DNA of 6,384 nucleotides from Brevibacterium picturae (GTDB lineage: Bacteria; Actinomycetota; Actinomycetes; Actinomycetales; Brevibacteriaceae): positions 1-6,384 of the forward strand of contig NZ_JAKDJU010000172.1 of NCBI RefSeq assembly GCF_030453725.1, written 5' to 3'. The notes under the pieces are model-generated. The model was not told the origin of the DNA, did not search any database, and was given only the letters and a program-made list of their open reading frames with translations. Below are positions 1-6,166 of the stretch, one piece after another (position 1 is the stretch's first letter; each line of letters begins with the position of its first letter). The position numbers and the translations under genes are program-made.

Positions 1-903
1 CGCCTCCGGGCGATGGATGATTTGGGCCATGAATTCCGGGTCGATGACGATGAGGCTGCCCACCAGAATGCCCGCGACCAGCAGAACATAGAGCGCGCCC
101 ACGCAGATGACCAGGGTGAGGACGGTGGACAGGTTGTAGTAGAACACGACCTGAGCCCGACGGCCTCTAACCGGTCTGTCCCAGAGGCCGTTGACGGTCA
201 GCAGCCACCCCACCATCACCGTGATCGCGATGAGGCCGATGGAGATCAGCCGCAGCGTCGACAGATGGTGCGACATCTGCCATATCGAGCTGTAGAAGAT
301 GCCGAATGCACCGGTCGCCGAGGCTGCAGCCAGGGCGCGGGAGAGCTTCCGGGCCATGCGCAGCGGTTCATTGGCCATGGTCATGCCCAAAACGAGCCGG
401 GTGCCGCCGGTGAAGGTGTGCGCATGCAGGGCGCGGCGTCCGGAACCGGTACGGCTCGACCACTGCCCCCACCTCGGCAGACTGTGCTTTGGGGCCGTGT
501 GACCGTCGGGCAGCAGCTGATTCGTGCAGCTCATGAAGATCTTGAGCAGGCGACGTCTGGTGGTCAATGCTCCGAGGGTGGGATTCGAGACGACAGCGAC
601 CTGTCGGTCCGGCAGCACCTCGGCGATGAGGGGTTTGTCCTGAGTGTGCCGAGGGATGTCTGTGAACATGATGACGAGGTCAGCGCTGGGGTATCTCTCC
701 ATAATCGTGTCGAGAGTCGACATGTCCAACTGATGATCGGCTTGGACCCGGATGATCTCGGTACACGTATCGACATGGACATCAACATCGAAGCTGTGTC
801 GCAGCAGCTGTTCGAATTCGTCCTTGATCGCCGCAACCCGGCGACTTGGCGGGCCGGGATCAGCGATGAGCAGCAGATGCATCGCAACGGAGCTTTCGTC
901 CAT
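1..903 (-). CDS. Actinobacterial membrane protein, soluble N-terminal half plus C-terminal membrane segments (3' end outside window)
   Basis: Reading leftward from an ATG at 903-901, the frame stays open for 301 codons to the window edge, so the C-terminus is missing. GGAGG at 914-910 sits 6 bases before the ATG and fixes the start; an in-frame GTG at 915 overlaps that site and is less likely. Residues 1-115 look like a small alpha/beta domain (HLLLIADPGPPSRR at 9-22, DLVIMFTDIPRH at 75-86, VAVVSNPTLGA at 102-112). A basic stretch follows, then hydrophobic segments at about 218-240 and 253-287, so the C-terminal half is membrane-embedded. I recall this layout (LxADPGxPxR, xDIPRH, NPTLGA, then LWDRP between membrane helices) from widespread uncharacterised actinobacterial membrane proteins, but I cannot give a function. 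The gene is divergent from galE. Coding quality is better than in any overlapping frame: hydrophobic blocks alternate sensibly with charged ones. Confidence 0.85.
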   Translation of the reverse strand, partial: MDESSVAMHLLLIADPGPPSRRVAAIKDEFEQLLRHSFDVDVHVDTCTEIIRVQADHQLDMSTLDTIMERYPSADLVIMFTDIPRHTQDKPLIAEVLPDRQVAVVSNPTLGALTTRRRLLKIFMSCTNQLLPDGHTAPKHSLPRWGQWSSRTGSGRRALHAHTFTGGTRLVLGMTMANEPLRMARKLSRALAAASATGAFGIFYSSIWQMSHHLSTLRLISIGLIAITVMVGWLLTVNGLWDRPVRGRRAQVVFYYNLSTVLTLVICVGALYVLLVAGILVGSLIVIDPEFMAQIIHRPEA

Positions 904-1054
904 GGTGTCCTCCACTGGTCGGGGGCCTGGCGGATCGCCGACATTCCCACTCTCGCAGTGATCGGGGTGATTGAACAGAGACGGTCCCGACTTCGGGCAA
1001 CTCCACACCGGTCACCCAGTGCGTACTGATGTCCGCTGAAGCCGGTGGGTCACG

Positions 1055-1070
1055 TATTCTGGGGAGAATA
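1055..1070. promoter_or_regulatory. Perfect palindrome (possible operator or back-to-back -10 elements)
   Basis: TATTCT, four G, then AGAATA form a perfect inverted repeat with 6-base arms and a 4-base spacer. It lies in the divergent intergenic region, 72 bases before the galE ATG and about 150 bases before the start of the leftward membrane protein gene. Each arm read 5' to 3' on its own strand is TATTCT, which resembles an actinobacterial -10 hexamer, so the site could supply -10 elements in both directions or bind a dimeric regulator. I see no convincing -35 box at 16-18 bases on either side. Function is inferred. Confidence 0.35.
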
Positions 1071-1092
1071 GATCACCCTAGTGTGAGTACGG

Positions 1093-1113
1093 CGCAGCTC
1101 TTCGGCAGCTGCG
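1093..1113 (+). other. Stem-loop in the probable galE 5' leader
   Basis: CGCAGCT at 1093-1099 pairs perfectly with AGCTGCG at 1107-1113 around a 7-base loop (CTTCGGC). The hairpin ends 11 bases before the galE Shine-Dalgarno sequence at 1125-1131, so it does not hide the ribosome site itself. It may stabilise the mRNA leader or be chance in GC-rich DNA. No T-tract follows, so it is not a typical intrinsic terminator. Confidence 0.25.
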
Positions 1114-1124
1114 GCAGCGCGAGT

Positions 1125-1131
1125 GAAGGAG
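1125..1131 (+). promoter_or_regulatory. galE ribosome binding site, decides the start
   Basis: GAAGGAG is a good match to the anti-Shine-Dalgarno sequence. It lies 10 bases before ATG 1142 but only 1 base before the alternative GTG 1133, so translation should begin at 1142. Confidence 0.75.
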
Positions 1132-1141
1132 AGTGCGGCAT

Positions 1142-2140
1142 ATGAGCGTTCTGGTGACCGGAGGAGCCGGGTACATCGGCTCCCACGTAGTGCGGCTGCT
1201 GTCCGAACGCGGCGATGACGTCCTCGTCGTCGACGACCTCTCCACCGGGATCGAGGCTCGCGTCACCGGCCTGCCCATCGTCAGCCTGGATCTCGCCGCC
1301 TCCGATGCCGAGGACCGCCTCGTCGCCGCGATCGAGGACCACTCGGTCGACTCGATCATCCACTTCGCTGCGAAGAAACAGGTGGGGGAGTCCGTCGAGC
1401 AGCCCATCATGTACTACCGCCAGAACATCGGCGGGCTGACGAACGTCCTCGCCGCCGCCGAACGCACCGGCATCGAATCCCTCGTCTTCTCCTCCTCGGC
1501 CGCGACCTACGGCATGCCCGATGTCGAGATGGTCGGTGAGGACCTCGACTGCCGACCGATCAACCCCTACGGTCAGACGAAGCTCATCGGCGAATGGATG
1601 ATCGACAATGCGATCACCTCGGCGAGCATGCGGGGACAGAAGTTCAACGCGGTCAAGCTGCGCTACTTCAACGTCGCCGGAGCCGGCTGGCCGGAGCTCG
1701 CCGACACCGCCGTGATGAACCTCATCCCGATCGTCCTCGGGCGCATCGCCGACGGCAAGGCACCCATCGTCTTCGGCGACGACTACGACACCGCCGACGG
1801 CACCTGCATCCGTGACTACGTCCACGTCAAGGATCTCGCCGAGGCGCACATCGCCGCGCTCGACTACATGAAGTCCGGCGCCACCTCGGAGACGGTGTTC
1901 AATGTGGGCACCGGCACCGGTGCATCGGTGAAGGAAGTCATCGACGCCATCGCCGAGGCGACCGGCCGTGAGATCGTGCCCGAAATGGGCGAGCGTCGCG
2001 CCGGTGACCCACCCGCACTCGTCGCCGATGTCTCCCGCATCGGTGCACTGTTGAGCTGGAAGGCCGAGTTCGACCTCGACGACATCGTGGCCAGCGCCGT
2101 CGAAGCGGCAGGGATGCTGCCGGAACGGACCAGTGACTGA
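1142..2140 (+). CDS. galE: UDP-glucose 4-epimerase GalE
   Basis: This 332-residue short-chain dehydrogenase-type enzyme interconverts UDP-glucose and UDP-galactose in the cytosol using bound NAD. It serves galactose use by the Leloir pathway and supply of galactose for cell-surface polymers. The Rossmann motif GGAGYIG is at residues 7-13, the acidic NAD-contact region VVDDLSTG at 29-36, and HFAAKKQVGES at 74-84. The catalytic segment FSSSAATYG is at 116-124, and the catalytic YxxxK pair is Y143 and K147. RYFNVAGA is at 174-181, and GTCIRDYVHV is at 220-229. Length is normal for the family. An in-frame GTG at 1133 was rejected because GAAGGAG at 1125-1131 leaves it only 1 base of spacing, while the ATG at 1142 has 10, and the Rossmann strand begins right after it. 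The gene stands alone, divergent from the membrane protein gene and convergent with the downstream operon. No other gal genes are visible, which suggests an envelope-sugar role rather than a dedicated galactose operon (inference). Confidence 0.96.
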   Translation: MSVLVTGGAGYIGSHVVRLLSERGDDVLVVDDLSTGIEARVTGLPIVSLDLAASDAEDRLVAAIEDHSVDSIIHFAAKKQVGESVEQPIMYYRQNIGGLTNVLAAAERTGIESLVFSSSAATYGMPDVEMVGEDLDCRPINPYGQTKLIGEWMIDNAITSASMRGQKFNAVKLRYFNVAGAGWPELADTAVMNLIPIVLGRIADGKAPIVFGDDYDTADGTCIRDYVHVKDLAEAHIAALDYMKSGATSETVFNVGTGTGASVKEVIDAIAEATGREIVPEMGERRAGDPPALVADVSRIGALLSWKAEFDLDDIVASAVEAAGMLPERTSD

Positions 2141-2159
2141 GCTCGAAGCCTCGGCGAGG

Positions 2160-2181
2160 TGCGCCCTCGACTGGGTGCGCA
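2160..2181. terminator. Possible bidirectional terminator hairpin between convergent genes
   Basis: The sequence folds as TGCGCCC against GGGTGCGCA, with a single bulged T and a loop of about 7 bases. It sits 20 bases after the galE stop and 20 bases before the stop of the converging DUF6320-like gene, where a shared terminator would be expected. There is no T-tract on either strand, so it would be a weak or non-canonical actinobacterial terminator. Confidence 0.35.
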
Positions 2182-2185
2182 GCAG

Positions 2186-2208
2186 ATCTGAGCGCGACGC
2201 TCACAGAT
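2186..2208. terminator. Second hairpin over the stop codon of the DUF6320-like gene
   Basis: TGAGCG at 2189-2194 pairs perfectly with CGCTCA at 2198-2203 around a CGA loop. Beyond a 2-base bulge, ATC (2186-2188) can pair with GAT (2206-2208). The right arm contains the TGA stop of the leftward gene. With the neighbouring 2160-2181 hairpin it makes a tandem pair at a convergent junction. No T-run is present, so the terminator role is inferred from position. Confidence 0.3.
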
Positions 2209-2866
2209 GCAGTCGCTTGGCGAGTTCGAGGCGGACCTCCCGGCCCCGGGCAAGCTGCAGCAGCACCAGAGCGAGGATGCTGAGGCCACCGCAGACAGCC
2301 GACGGCAGCGGGTATGTGACCCAGTCGAGGGCGAGGAACACGATGGGTGCCAGACCCAGCACCGCCGCCAAACCGCTGTAGAGGATGTGCTCCGTGGCCT
2401 CGAGGCGCATCGCCCAGACCGTGATCAGCAGAGCAGCAATGGAAGAGGCACAGACGATCGGCAACGCATAGGTCAGCGACCAGGCACGCCAGCCGGTGAG
2501 ATAGTCCCAGTACACGCAGACCAGACTGATCAGGACGACCAGGTAGACGGTGCCCTTGGCGACATTGCGGCGTTTGCGCACTGCCATGAGAACCACGAGC
2601 CACATGGCGGTGACCCCCAACCAGCCGGAGCGAAGGACTCCGAAGCCTTCGGGCCGATGGCCAAGTAGGAGCTGGGCGCCCAAGGACGCAGCGATCACGG
2701 CGAGCGAGGTCAGGAACAGTATCCTGAGCAGCCGTCGCCTCGAGAACGTGAGGGGAACTGTCGGCAGCGGGCTCGGAACCGCCTCGCCCCCGGCCGGGGC
2801 CGCACACAGAGGGCAGCGGGTCCAATCACCCTCGATGACGACGGAGCACTCGGGGCAGCGTCTCAT
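2201..2866 (-). CDS. DUF6320-like zinc-ribbon multi-pass membrane protein
   Basis: The 221-residue product starts with a short zinc-ribbon-like motif: CPEC at residues 4-7 and CPLC at 18-21, giving Cys4, Cys7, Cys18 and Cys21 as likely metal ligands. A Pro-rich linker follows, and then about six hydrophobic membrane segments near 48-68, 82-97, 105-120, 132-153, 160-180 and 187-206. The WSLTYALPI stretch at 129-137 and the N-terminal double CxxC pattern match what I remember of DUF6320 proteins, which are often encoded beside alcohol-acetyltransferase-like and alpha/beta hydrolase genes. The ATG at 2866 overlaps the TGA of the upstream acyltransferase gene (ATGA), and GGAGGGG lies about 6 bases ahead, so translation is probably coupled. 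No biochemical role is known to me. A membrane partner or anchor for the acyltransferase/esterase pair is my inference. Confidence 0.85.
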   Translation of the reverse strand: MRRCPECSVVIEGDWTRCPLCAAPAGGEAVPSPLPTVPLTFSRRRLLRILFLTSLAVIAASLGAQLLLGHRPEGFGVLRSGWLGVTAMWLVVLMAVRKRRNVAKGTVYLVVLISLVCVYWDYLTGWRAWSLTYALPIVCASSIAALLITVWAMRLEATEHILYSGLAAVLGLAPIVFLALDWVTYPLPSAVCGGLSILALVLLQLARGREVRLELAKRLHL

Positions 2867-4266
2867 GACTGCCCCTCCGCGATCTCATCCTCGGTGACTC
2901 GTTCCGCTGCGACCGTGACATCGATCCCCGCGGCGGTGAGCATCCGAGCGAATTCCCTGATGTGGTCGGTCTCCGTGAATGGCGAGGTGAAGCTGACGGT
3001 GAGCAGCCCGGCGTGGGAGGTCGCGCAGAACTGCGGGCGGACTGCGGAGACATGGAACAGAACGCGCCCCACATGTGATTCGGCCGGCTCGGGCAGGCCT
3101 ATGCGACCCAGGTTCGAGACGGCGACGCTCAGACCGCGGTTGTTGTGCCTGTTGACGAGTCCGAGGATCACATCCTTGAGTGGGCGCGGCACGATCCTCA
3201 ACCCGGGCATCCGCTCGACTCGGATGAACCACCGCAGCTTCTTCTCCAGCGCTTCCTGGGTCGCCTGGGGCAGGAACTGGCTCTCGAGCTGTTTGCAGAT
3301 CGAGCTGAGATCGTCCTCTCCTTGGCCGTAGGTGTGTTCCACGCGGACGGTTGCGAAGAAGTTCCGGGCTGACGCTGAGGGAAAGAACTGGCGCAGATTC
3401 ACCGGCACCGAGGCGGCCAGAGTCCGGGCCTGTCCCAGACCGCCCGAGGATATGCGAATGGACTCGAAGAACAGCGCCGTCAGGTACATCGTGAGCGAGA
3501 CATCGGCGGCTCGCGCAAGCCCGAGCACAGCATCCGTGGGCATGGTGAGCTCGACAGCGCGCGTGCGGTTGTCCGGGGTGCGGGTTCCTCTGACCCGGTG
3601 GACCTTCTTATCCGCCGAACGACGCAAGCGGCTGATCTTCCAGCGATCAGCAGGCGACTGGGCGCTGTCAGCGACGGTGAATGTGGCCGGTGTGGCCGCA
3701 CGGCTGAAAGCGGAGCCGGAAGCGGGCGACCGAGACCCTCGACGGAAGTGATGCGCGAAGCTGTCGATGTTCAGGCCATGTGTCGGCTCAGTCGGCGCCT
3801 CGTCGGTTTCGCTCGCGCCTTCGAGCGGCGGATTCCGGTCGGAGTCGGGGTGCCGCAGCCTGATGTATGCGTTCACCAGGTCGGAGAGGAACCACGCCGC
3901 ACCGGTGCCGTCGGAGAGCGCGTGGAAGACCTCGACGCTGATCCGCCGGCGATGGTAGACTACGCGGAACAGCAGGTTGCGCCGACCCGCCTGGTAGATG
4001 GGTGCACACGTGGGCTGCTCATCCGCGGTGACCTGCGGGCGCAGGTCACTGTCCTGCAGGTAGTACCAGAACAGGCCGCTCTGCAGCACCGCGTGGTAGA
4101 GCCGGTACCGGTCATATGTCTCGTCCAGCGCCTGCTGCAGCAGCCGGGGGTCCACCTCGTGATCCACCTCGGCGCTGAGGCGGAAGACCTTGGGATCCGC
4201 GGCGCTGCGAGCGGCGAGGAAGATGTTGGAGGCGTTGTCGAGCCGTACCCAGTCCCGGTGGGTCAT
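2863..4266 (-). CDS. Alcohol-acetyltransferase-like (condensation-fold) acyltransferase
   Basis: This 467-residue protein resembles the alcohol acetyltransferase/condensation superfamily, which uses acyl-CoA or acyl-carrier donors to acylate an alcohol or amine. The catalytic HxxxDG motif is HALSDG at residues 115-120 (His115, Asp119), followed by TGAAWFLSDLVNAYIRL. The C-terminal lobe carries family-like blocks: VPVNLRQFFPSASARNFF at 287-304, VAVSNLGRIGLP at 381-392, and FTSPFTETDHI at 427-437. Residues of about 143-235 form a polar, Arg- and Ser-rich linker between lobes that looks poorly structured. No signal peptide or membrane helix is seen, so it should act in the cytosol or at the inner membrane face. 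AGGAGG at 4276-4271 lies 4 bases before the ATG, and that ATG overlaps the stop of the upstream hydrolase gene (ATGA). The downstream gene overlaps in the same way. The acyl donor and acceptor are unknown, and ethanol ester formation should not be assumed. Confidence 0.85.
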   Translation of the reverse strand: MTHRDWVRLDNASNIFLAARSAADPKVFRLSAEVDHEVDPRLLQQALDETYDRYRLYHAVLQSGLFWYYLQDSDLRPQVTADEQPTCAPIYQAGRRNLLFRVVYHRRRISVEVFHALSDGTGAAWFLSDLVNAYIRLRHPDSDRNPPLEGASETDEAPTEPTHGLNIDSFAHHFRRGSRSPASGSAFSRAATPATFTVADSAQSPADRWKISRLRRSADKKVHRVRGTRTPDNRTRAVELTMPTDAVLGLARAADVSLTMYLTALFFESIRISSGGLGQARTLAASVPVNLRQFFPSASARNFFATVRVEHTYGQGEDDLSSICKQLESQFLPQATQEALEKKLRWFIRVERMPGLRIVPRPLKDVILGLVNRHNNRGLSVAVSNLGRIGLPEPAESHVGRVLFHVSAVRPQFCATSHAGLLTVSFTSPFTETDHIREFARMLTAAGIDVTVAAERVTEDEIAEGQS

Positions 4267-5222
4267 TTCGCCTCCTGGGCGGGCTGCTCGCCCTCGCCGG
4301 TGTCATCGTCGAGGAACGCGTTGATCACCTCATAGGCTTCCTGGACGGACTGGGAGAACCTGGGCAGCGAGATGAAGCCATGCAGCGCTCCGGGCACTCG
4401 GTGGATCCGCACCGCGTTGCCGGCATCGTCGAGGGCGCGCCCGTAGGCCTCGCCCTCATCGCACAGCAGATCCAACTCCGCAGTGATCACCAGGGTCGCC
4501 GGTTGGCCGGAGAGGTCGGCTGCCAGCAGCGGAGCGACACGTGGGTTGCGCCGCTGCTGACGGTCGGGAACGTAGAGATCGAAGTAGTCTTCTACCTCGG
4601 CGTTGGTGAGTCGATAGTCCCCACCGTGGCTGCGCACCGAGGCGAACGGGGAGGTCTTCGGGTCGTGGTCCCAATGTGTCACCGGATAGAGCAGGATCTG
4701 TCGGTTCGGTGGGCGATGTCCGCGTTCTCGCAGCAGCAATGAGATGACAGCAGCGAGGTTTCCTCCGGCGGAATCCCCGACCAGGATGATCTGGTCGGCG
4801 TCTGCGGCACCCACCCGACGCGGTTCGTCGAGCAGCAGTCGGGCGACGCCGTAGCAGTCCTCCAGACCCGCCGGGAACGGGTGCTCCGGCGCGAGCCTGT
4901 AGTTGACGGAGGCGACGGCGCAGCCGGTGAGGTCCGCCATTCTGGCACACGCCGGAGTGTACGTCTCGATGTCTCCGGTGACCCAGCCGCCGCCGTGGAA
5001 GAAGACGAGGACATCCTCGCGCCGCTGTTCTTTCGGCTGGAAGATCCGGACAGGGACGTGCGAGTCGTCGCCGGACAGGGGCTGCCAGCGCGAGGTCCGA
5101 TACGGTGGCATCAGCAGCGCGGCGAGTCGGCGCTGCATCCGACGGACCTTCTCGTAGTCCTCACGCATGTTGAGCCGGGGTGCGGCGAACAGGCGCAGCA
5201 CTGCCCGAGACAGTCTGTTCAC
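4263..5222 (-). CDS. Alpha/beta hydrolase, HSL/Aes-type esterase
   Basis: The 319-residue product is a hormone-sensitive-lipase-type carboxylesterase that should hydrolyse short or medium acyl esters. The oxyanion-hole motif HGGGW is at residues 76-80, SVNYRLAPEHPFPAGLEDCY is at 105-124, and the nucleophile elbow GDSAGG is at 149-154 (Ser151). The probable acid is Asp251 in AELDLLCDE, and the base is His281 in LHGF, so the triad is complete. No signal peptide is evident, so it is probably cytosolic. The start is uncertain. I chose GTG 5222 because it gives normal length and a plausible amphipathic N-terminus, but no clear Shine-Dalgarno sequence precedes it. ATG 5168 is the fallback start. 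The frame stays open far upstream to 5987, but that stretch is the shadow of the methyltransferase gene. The 3' end overlaps the acyltransferase gene by 4 bases, which suggests opposing acylation and deacylation of one substrate (inference). Confidence 0.9.
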   Translation of the reverse strand: MNRLSRAVLRLFAAPRLNMREDYEKVRRMQRRLAALLMPPYRTSRWQPLSGDDSHVPVRIFQPKEQRREDVLVFFHGGGWVTGDIETYTPACARMADLTGCAVASVNYRLAPEHPFPAGLEDCYGVARLLLDEPRRVGAADADQIILVGDSAGGNLAAVISLLLRERGHRPPNRQILLYPVTHWDHDPKTSPFASVRSHGGDYRLTNAEVEDYFDLYVPDRQQRRNPRVAPLLAADLSGQPATLVITAELDLLCDEGEAYGRALDDAGNAVRIHRVPGALHGFISLPRFSQSVQEAYEVINAFLDDDTGEGEQPAQEAK

Positions 5223-5257
5223 GGCCGGGAGTCGACTCTGGGAGGGGATTCTTCCAT
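5219..5257 (-). other. Possible 12-codon leader ORF overlapping the hydrolase start
   Basis: In the 55-base gap after the methyltransferase, ATG 5257 begins a 12-residue frame (MEESPPRVDSRP). Its TGA overlaps the proposed hydrolase GTG as GTGA. A G-rich run (GGGGG) lies just before this ATG and could bind ribosomes. Translation of it would supply ribosomes to a start that lacks its own Shine-Dalgarno sequence. The ORF is very short and may be chance. Confidence 0.2.
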
Positions 5258-5277
5258 GCCCCCAGCTTAGAGGCAGG

Positions 5278-6030
5278 TCAGTCGGGTGTCCGCGCCACGA
5301 TGAGGTGGCGAGTGGAGTGTGCGACGAACGACTCGCCTCGGCGGAGTCGAGCATCGAGTTCTCGCAGCTGGGGCAGGTAGTCCTCGACGCTGAAGTCCGG
5401 CACCCACCAGGGGCATTTGCGCAGGATCCAGATGACGGCGCCGATATCGTAGAACTCCATGCGGCAGCGCGCAGTCCGAAGCGTTTCGAGTGCGAGTCCG
5501 GCCGCCTCGGCGTCATGGACCTCTGTGTCGGGGTGGCGGCTCCTGCGATTTGCCGACTGGGGTCCGAGGAAGAACTCAATGAGTTCGAACGCCGAGGCAG
5601 GTCCGACGTGCTGAGCGAAGTAGGTGCCTCCGGGCACCAGGACCCGCGCGATCTCCGACCACACTGGTCGCACCGGATGGCGAGAGCTGACCAGGTCGAA
5701 GCTGCCGTTGGCGAAGGGAAGTTTCTCGGGACCGGACTCGACGACATCGACCCTGCGCGGGCCCAGGCGCTTCCGGGCGCGGGCGACGTTGGGCGGATGG
5801 GCCTCGGTGGCGGCCATACGAGGTGGCAGCAGCGGAGCTTCGGCGATGACCTCACCACCGCCGGTGTCGATGTCGAGGGCGGCGCTTGCAGTGGACAGGC
5901 GCTGGGCGAGGAGTTGGGCGTAGCCCCACGGCGGCCGTTGTTCTGTGGCGCGACCGTCGAGCCAGGAGAAATCCCACCCTGTGACATCGGCTGCCTGTGC
6001 CTCGGAGACCAGTGTGTCGAAGGTGCGCAT
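5278..6030 (-). CDS. Class I SAM-dependent methyltransferase (actinobacterial family)
   Basis: The 250-residue protein has a Rossmann-type methyltransferase core. Motif I is ALDIDTGGGE at residues 51-60, a post-I acidic position lies in ATEAHPP at 74-80, motif II is LPFANGSFDLVSSRHP at 104-119, and motif III is ARVLVPGGTYFAQHVGP at 128-144. The N-terminal GWDFSWLDGRATE (18-30) and the C-terminal FVAHSTRHLIVAR (235-247) are, from memory, hallmarks of a common actinobacterial methyltransferase family of unknown substrate, often encoded alone. The ATG at 6030 gives the family-typical MRTFDxLVxEA start but has no clear Shine-Dalgarno sequence. It lies 14 bases after the stop of the truncated hydrolase, so expression may once have relied on translation of that gene. 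It is separated from the esterase by 55 bases, so its membership in the esterase/acyltransferase unit is plausible but weaker than the ATGA-coupled genes. Confidence 0.88.
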   Translation of the reverse strand: MRTFDTLVSEAQAADVTGWDFSWLDGRATEQRPPWGYAQLLAQRLSTASAALDIDTGGGEVIAEAPLLPPRMAATEAHPPNVARARKRLGPRRVDVVESGPEKLPFANGSFDLVSSRHPVRPVWSEIARVLVPGGTYFAQHVGPASAFELIEFFLGPQSANRRSRHPDTEVHDAEAAGLALETLRTARCRMEFYDIGAVIWILRKCPWWVPDFSVEDYLPQLRELDARLRRGESFVAHSTRHLIVARTPD

Positions 6031-6044
6031 AGTGCAATCGTTGC

Positions 6045-6166
6045 CTATGCGTCGAGTGCTTGTACAGGCGGTCCTGCGAAATCAGCGGCAAGCCAGGCCC
6101 CCACCTCTGTCGCGAGTGACGACGGTGCTTCGGCGGGCACGTGATGCCCAGCTCCCGGGAACCGAG
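6045..6166 (-). pseudogene. 3' remnant of an alpha/beta hydrolase gene, cut by an IS end
   Basis: The last 39 codons before a TAG at 6047-6045 read like the C-terminus of an alpha/beta-fold hydrolase. GAGHHVPAEAP contains the usual GxGH catalytic histidine with its following E-x-P, and then comes the terminal helix SLATEVGAWLAA. Similarity stops at about 6166, exactly where the repeat block of the putative insertion sequence begins. Upstream codons in the same frame (reaching an ATG at 6254) derive from the repeats and do not look like protein. The nucleophile and most of the fold are absent from the window, so the gene is broken unless its 5' part lies beyond the element. The stop lies 14 bases before the methyltransferase start, so this was probably the preceding gene of the same operon. 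Confidence 0.6.

Noticed and set aside
564..950. Minus-strand frame starting at 950
   Set aside because: It overlaps the membrane protein gene in a different frame and is Ser/Arg/Cys-rich low-quality coding.
13..1029. Long open frame (338 codons) on the plus strand opposite the left membrane protein gene
   Set aside because: Composition is His/Gln/Arg-rich with no domain pattern, and the minus-strand frame has a good ribosome site and sensible membrane segments. It is an antisense shadow.
1073..1849. 258-codon minus-strand frame antisense to galE
   Set aside because: Asp/Gly/Val-rich mirror of a high-GC gene; galE has all catalytic motifs.
1938..2825. 295-codon minus-strand frame spanning the galE 3' end and the DUF6320-like gene
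   Set aside because: Arg/Pro/Ser-rich with no motif; it crosses the convergent junction, and the 2201-2866 frame carries the zinc-ribbon and membrane helices.
3598..4335. 245-codon plus-strand frame opposite the acyltransferase
   Set aside because: Shadow of the HxxxDG acyltransferase; no ribosome site or motif of its own.
5223..5987. N-terminal extension of the esterase frame up to an ATG at 5987
   Set aside because: The extra ~255 residues lie in the methyltransferase coding region in another frame and are Ser/Pro/Arg-rich; known esterases of this type are about 300-320 residues.
5167..6144. 325-codon plus-strand frame opposite the methyltransferase
   Set aside because: No recognisable domain; antisense to a gene with clear SAM-binding motifs.
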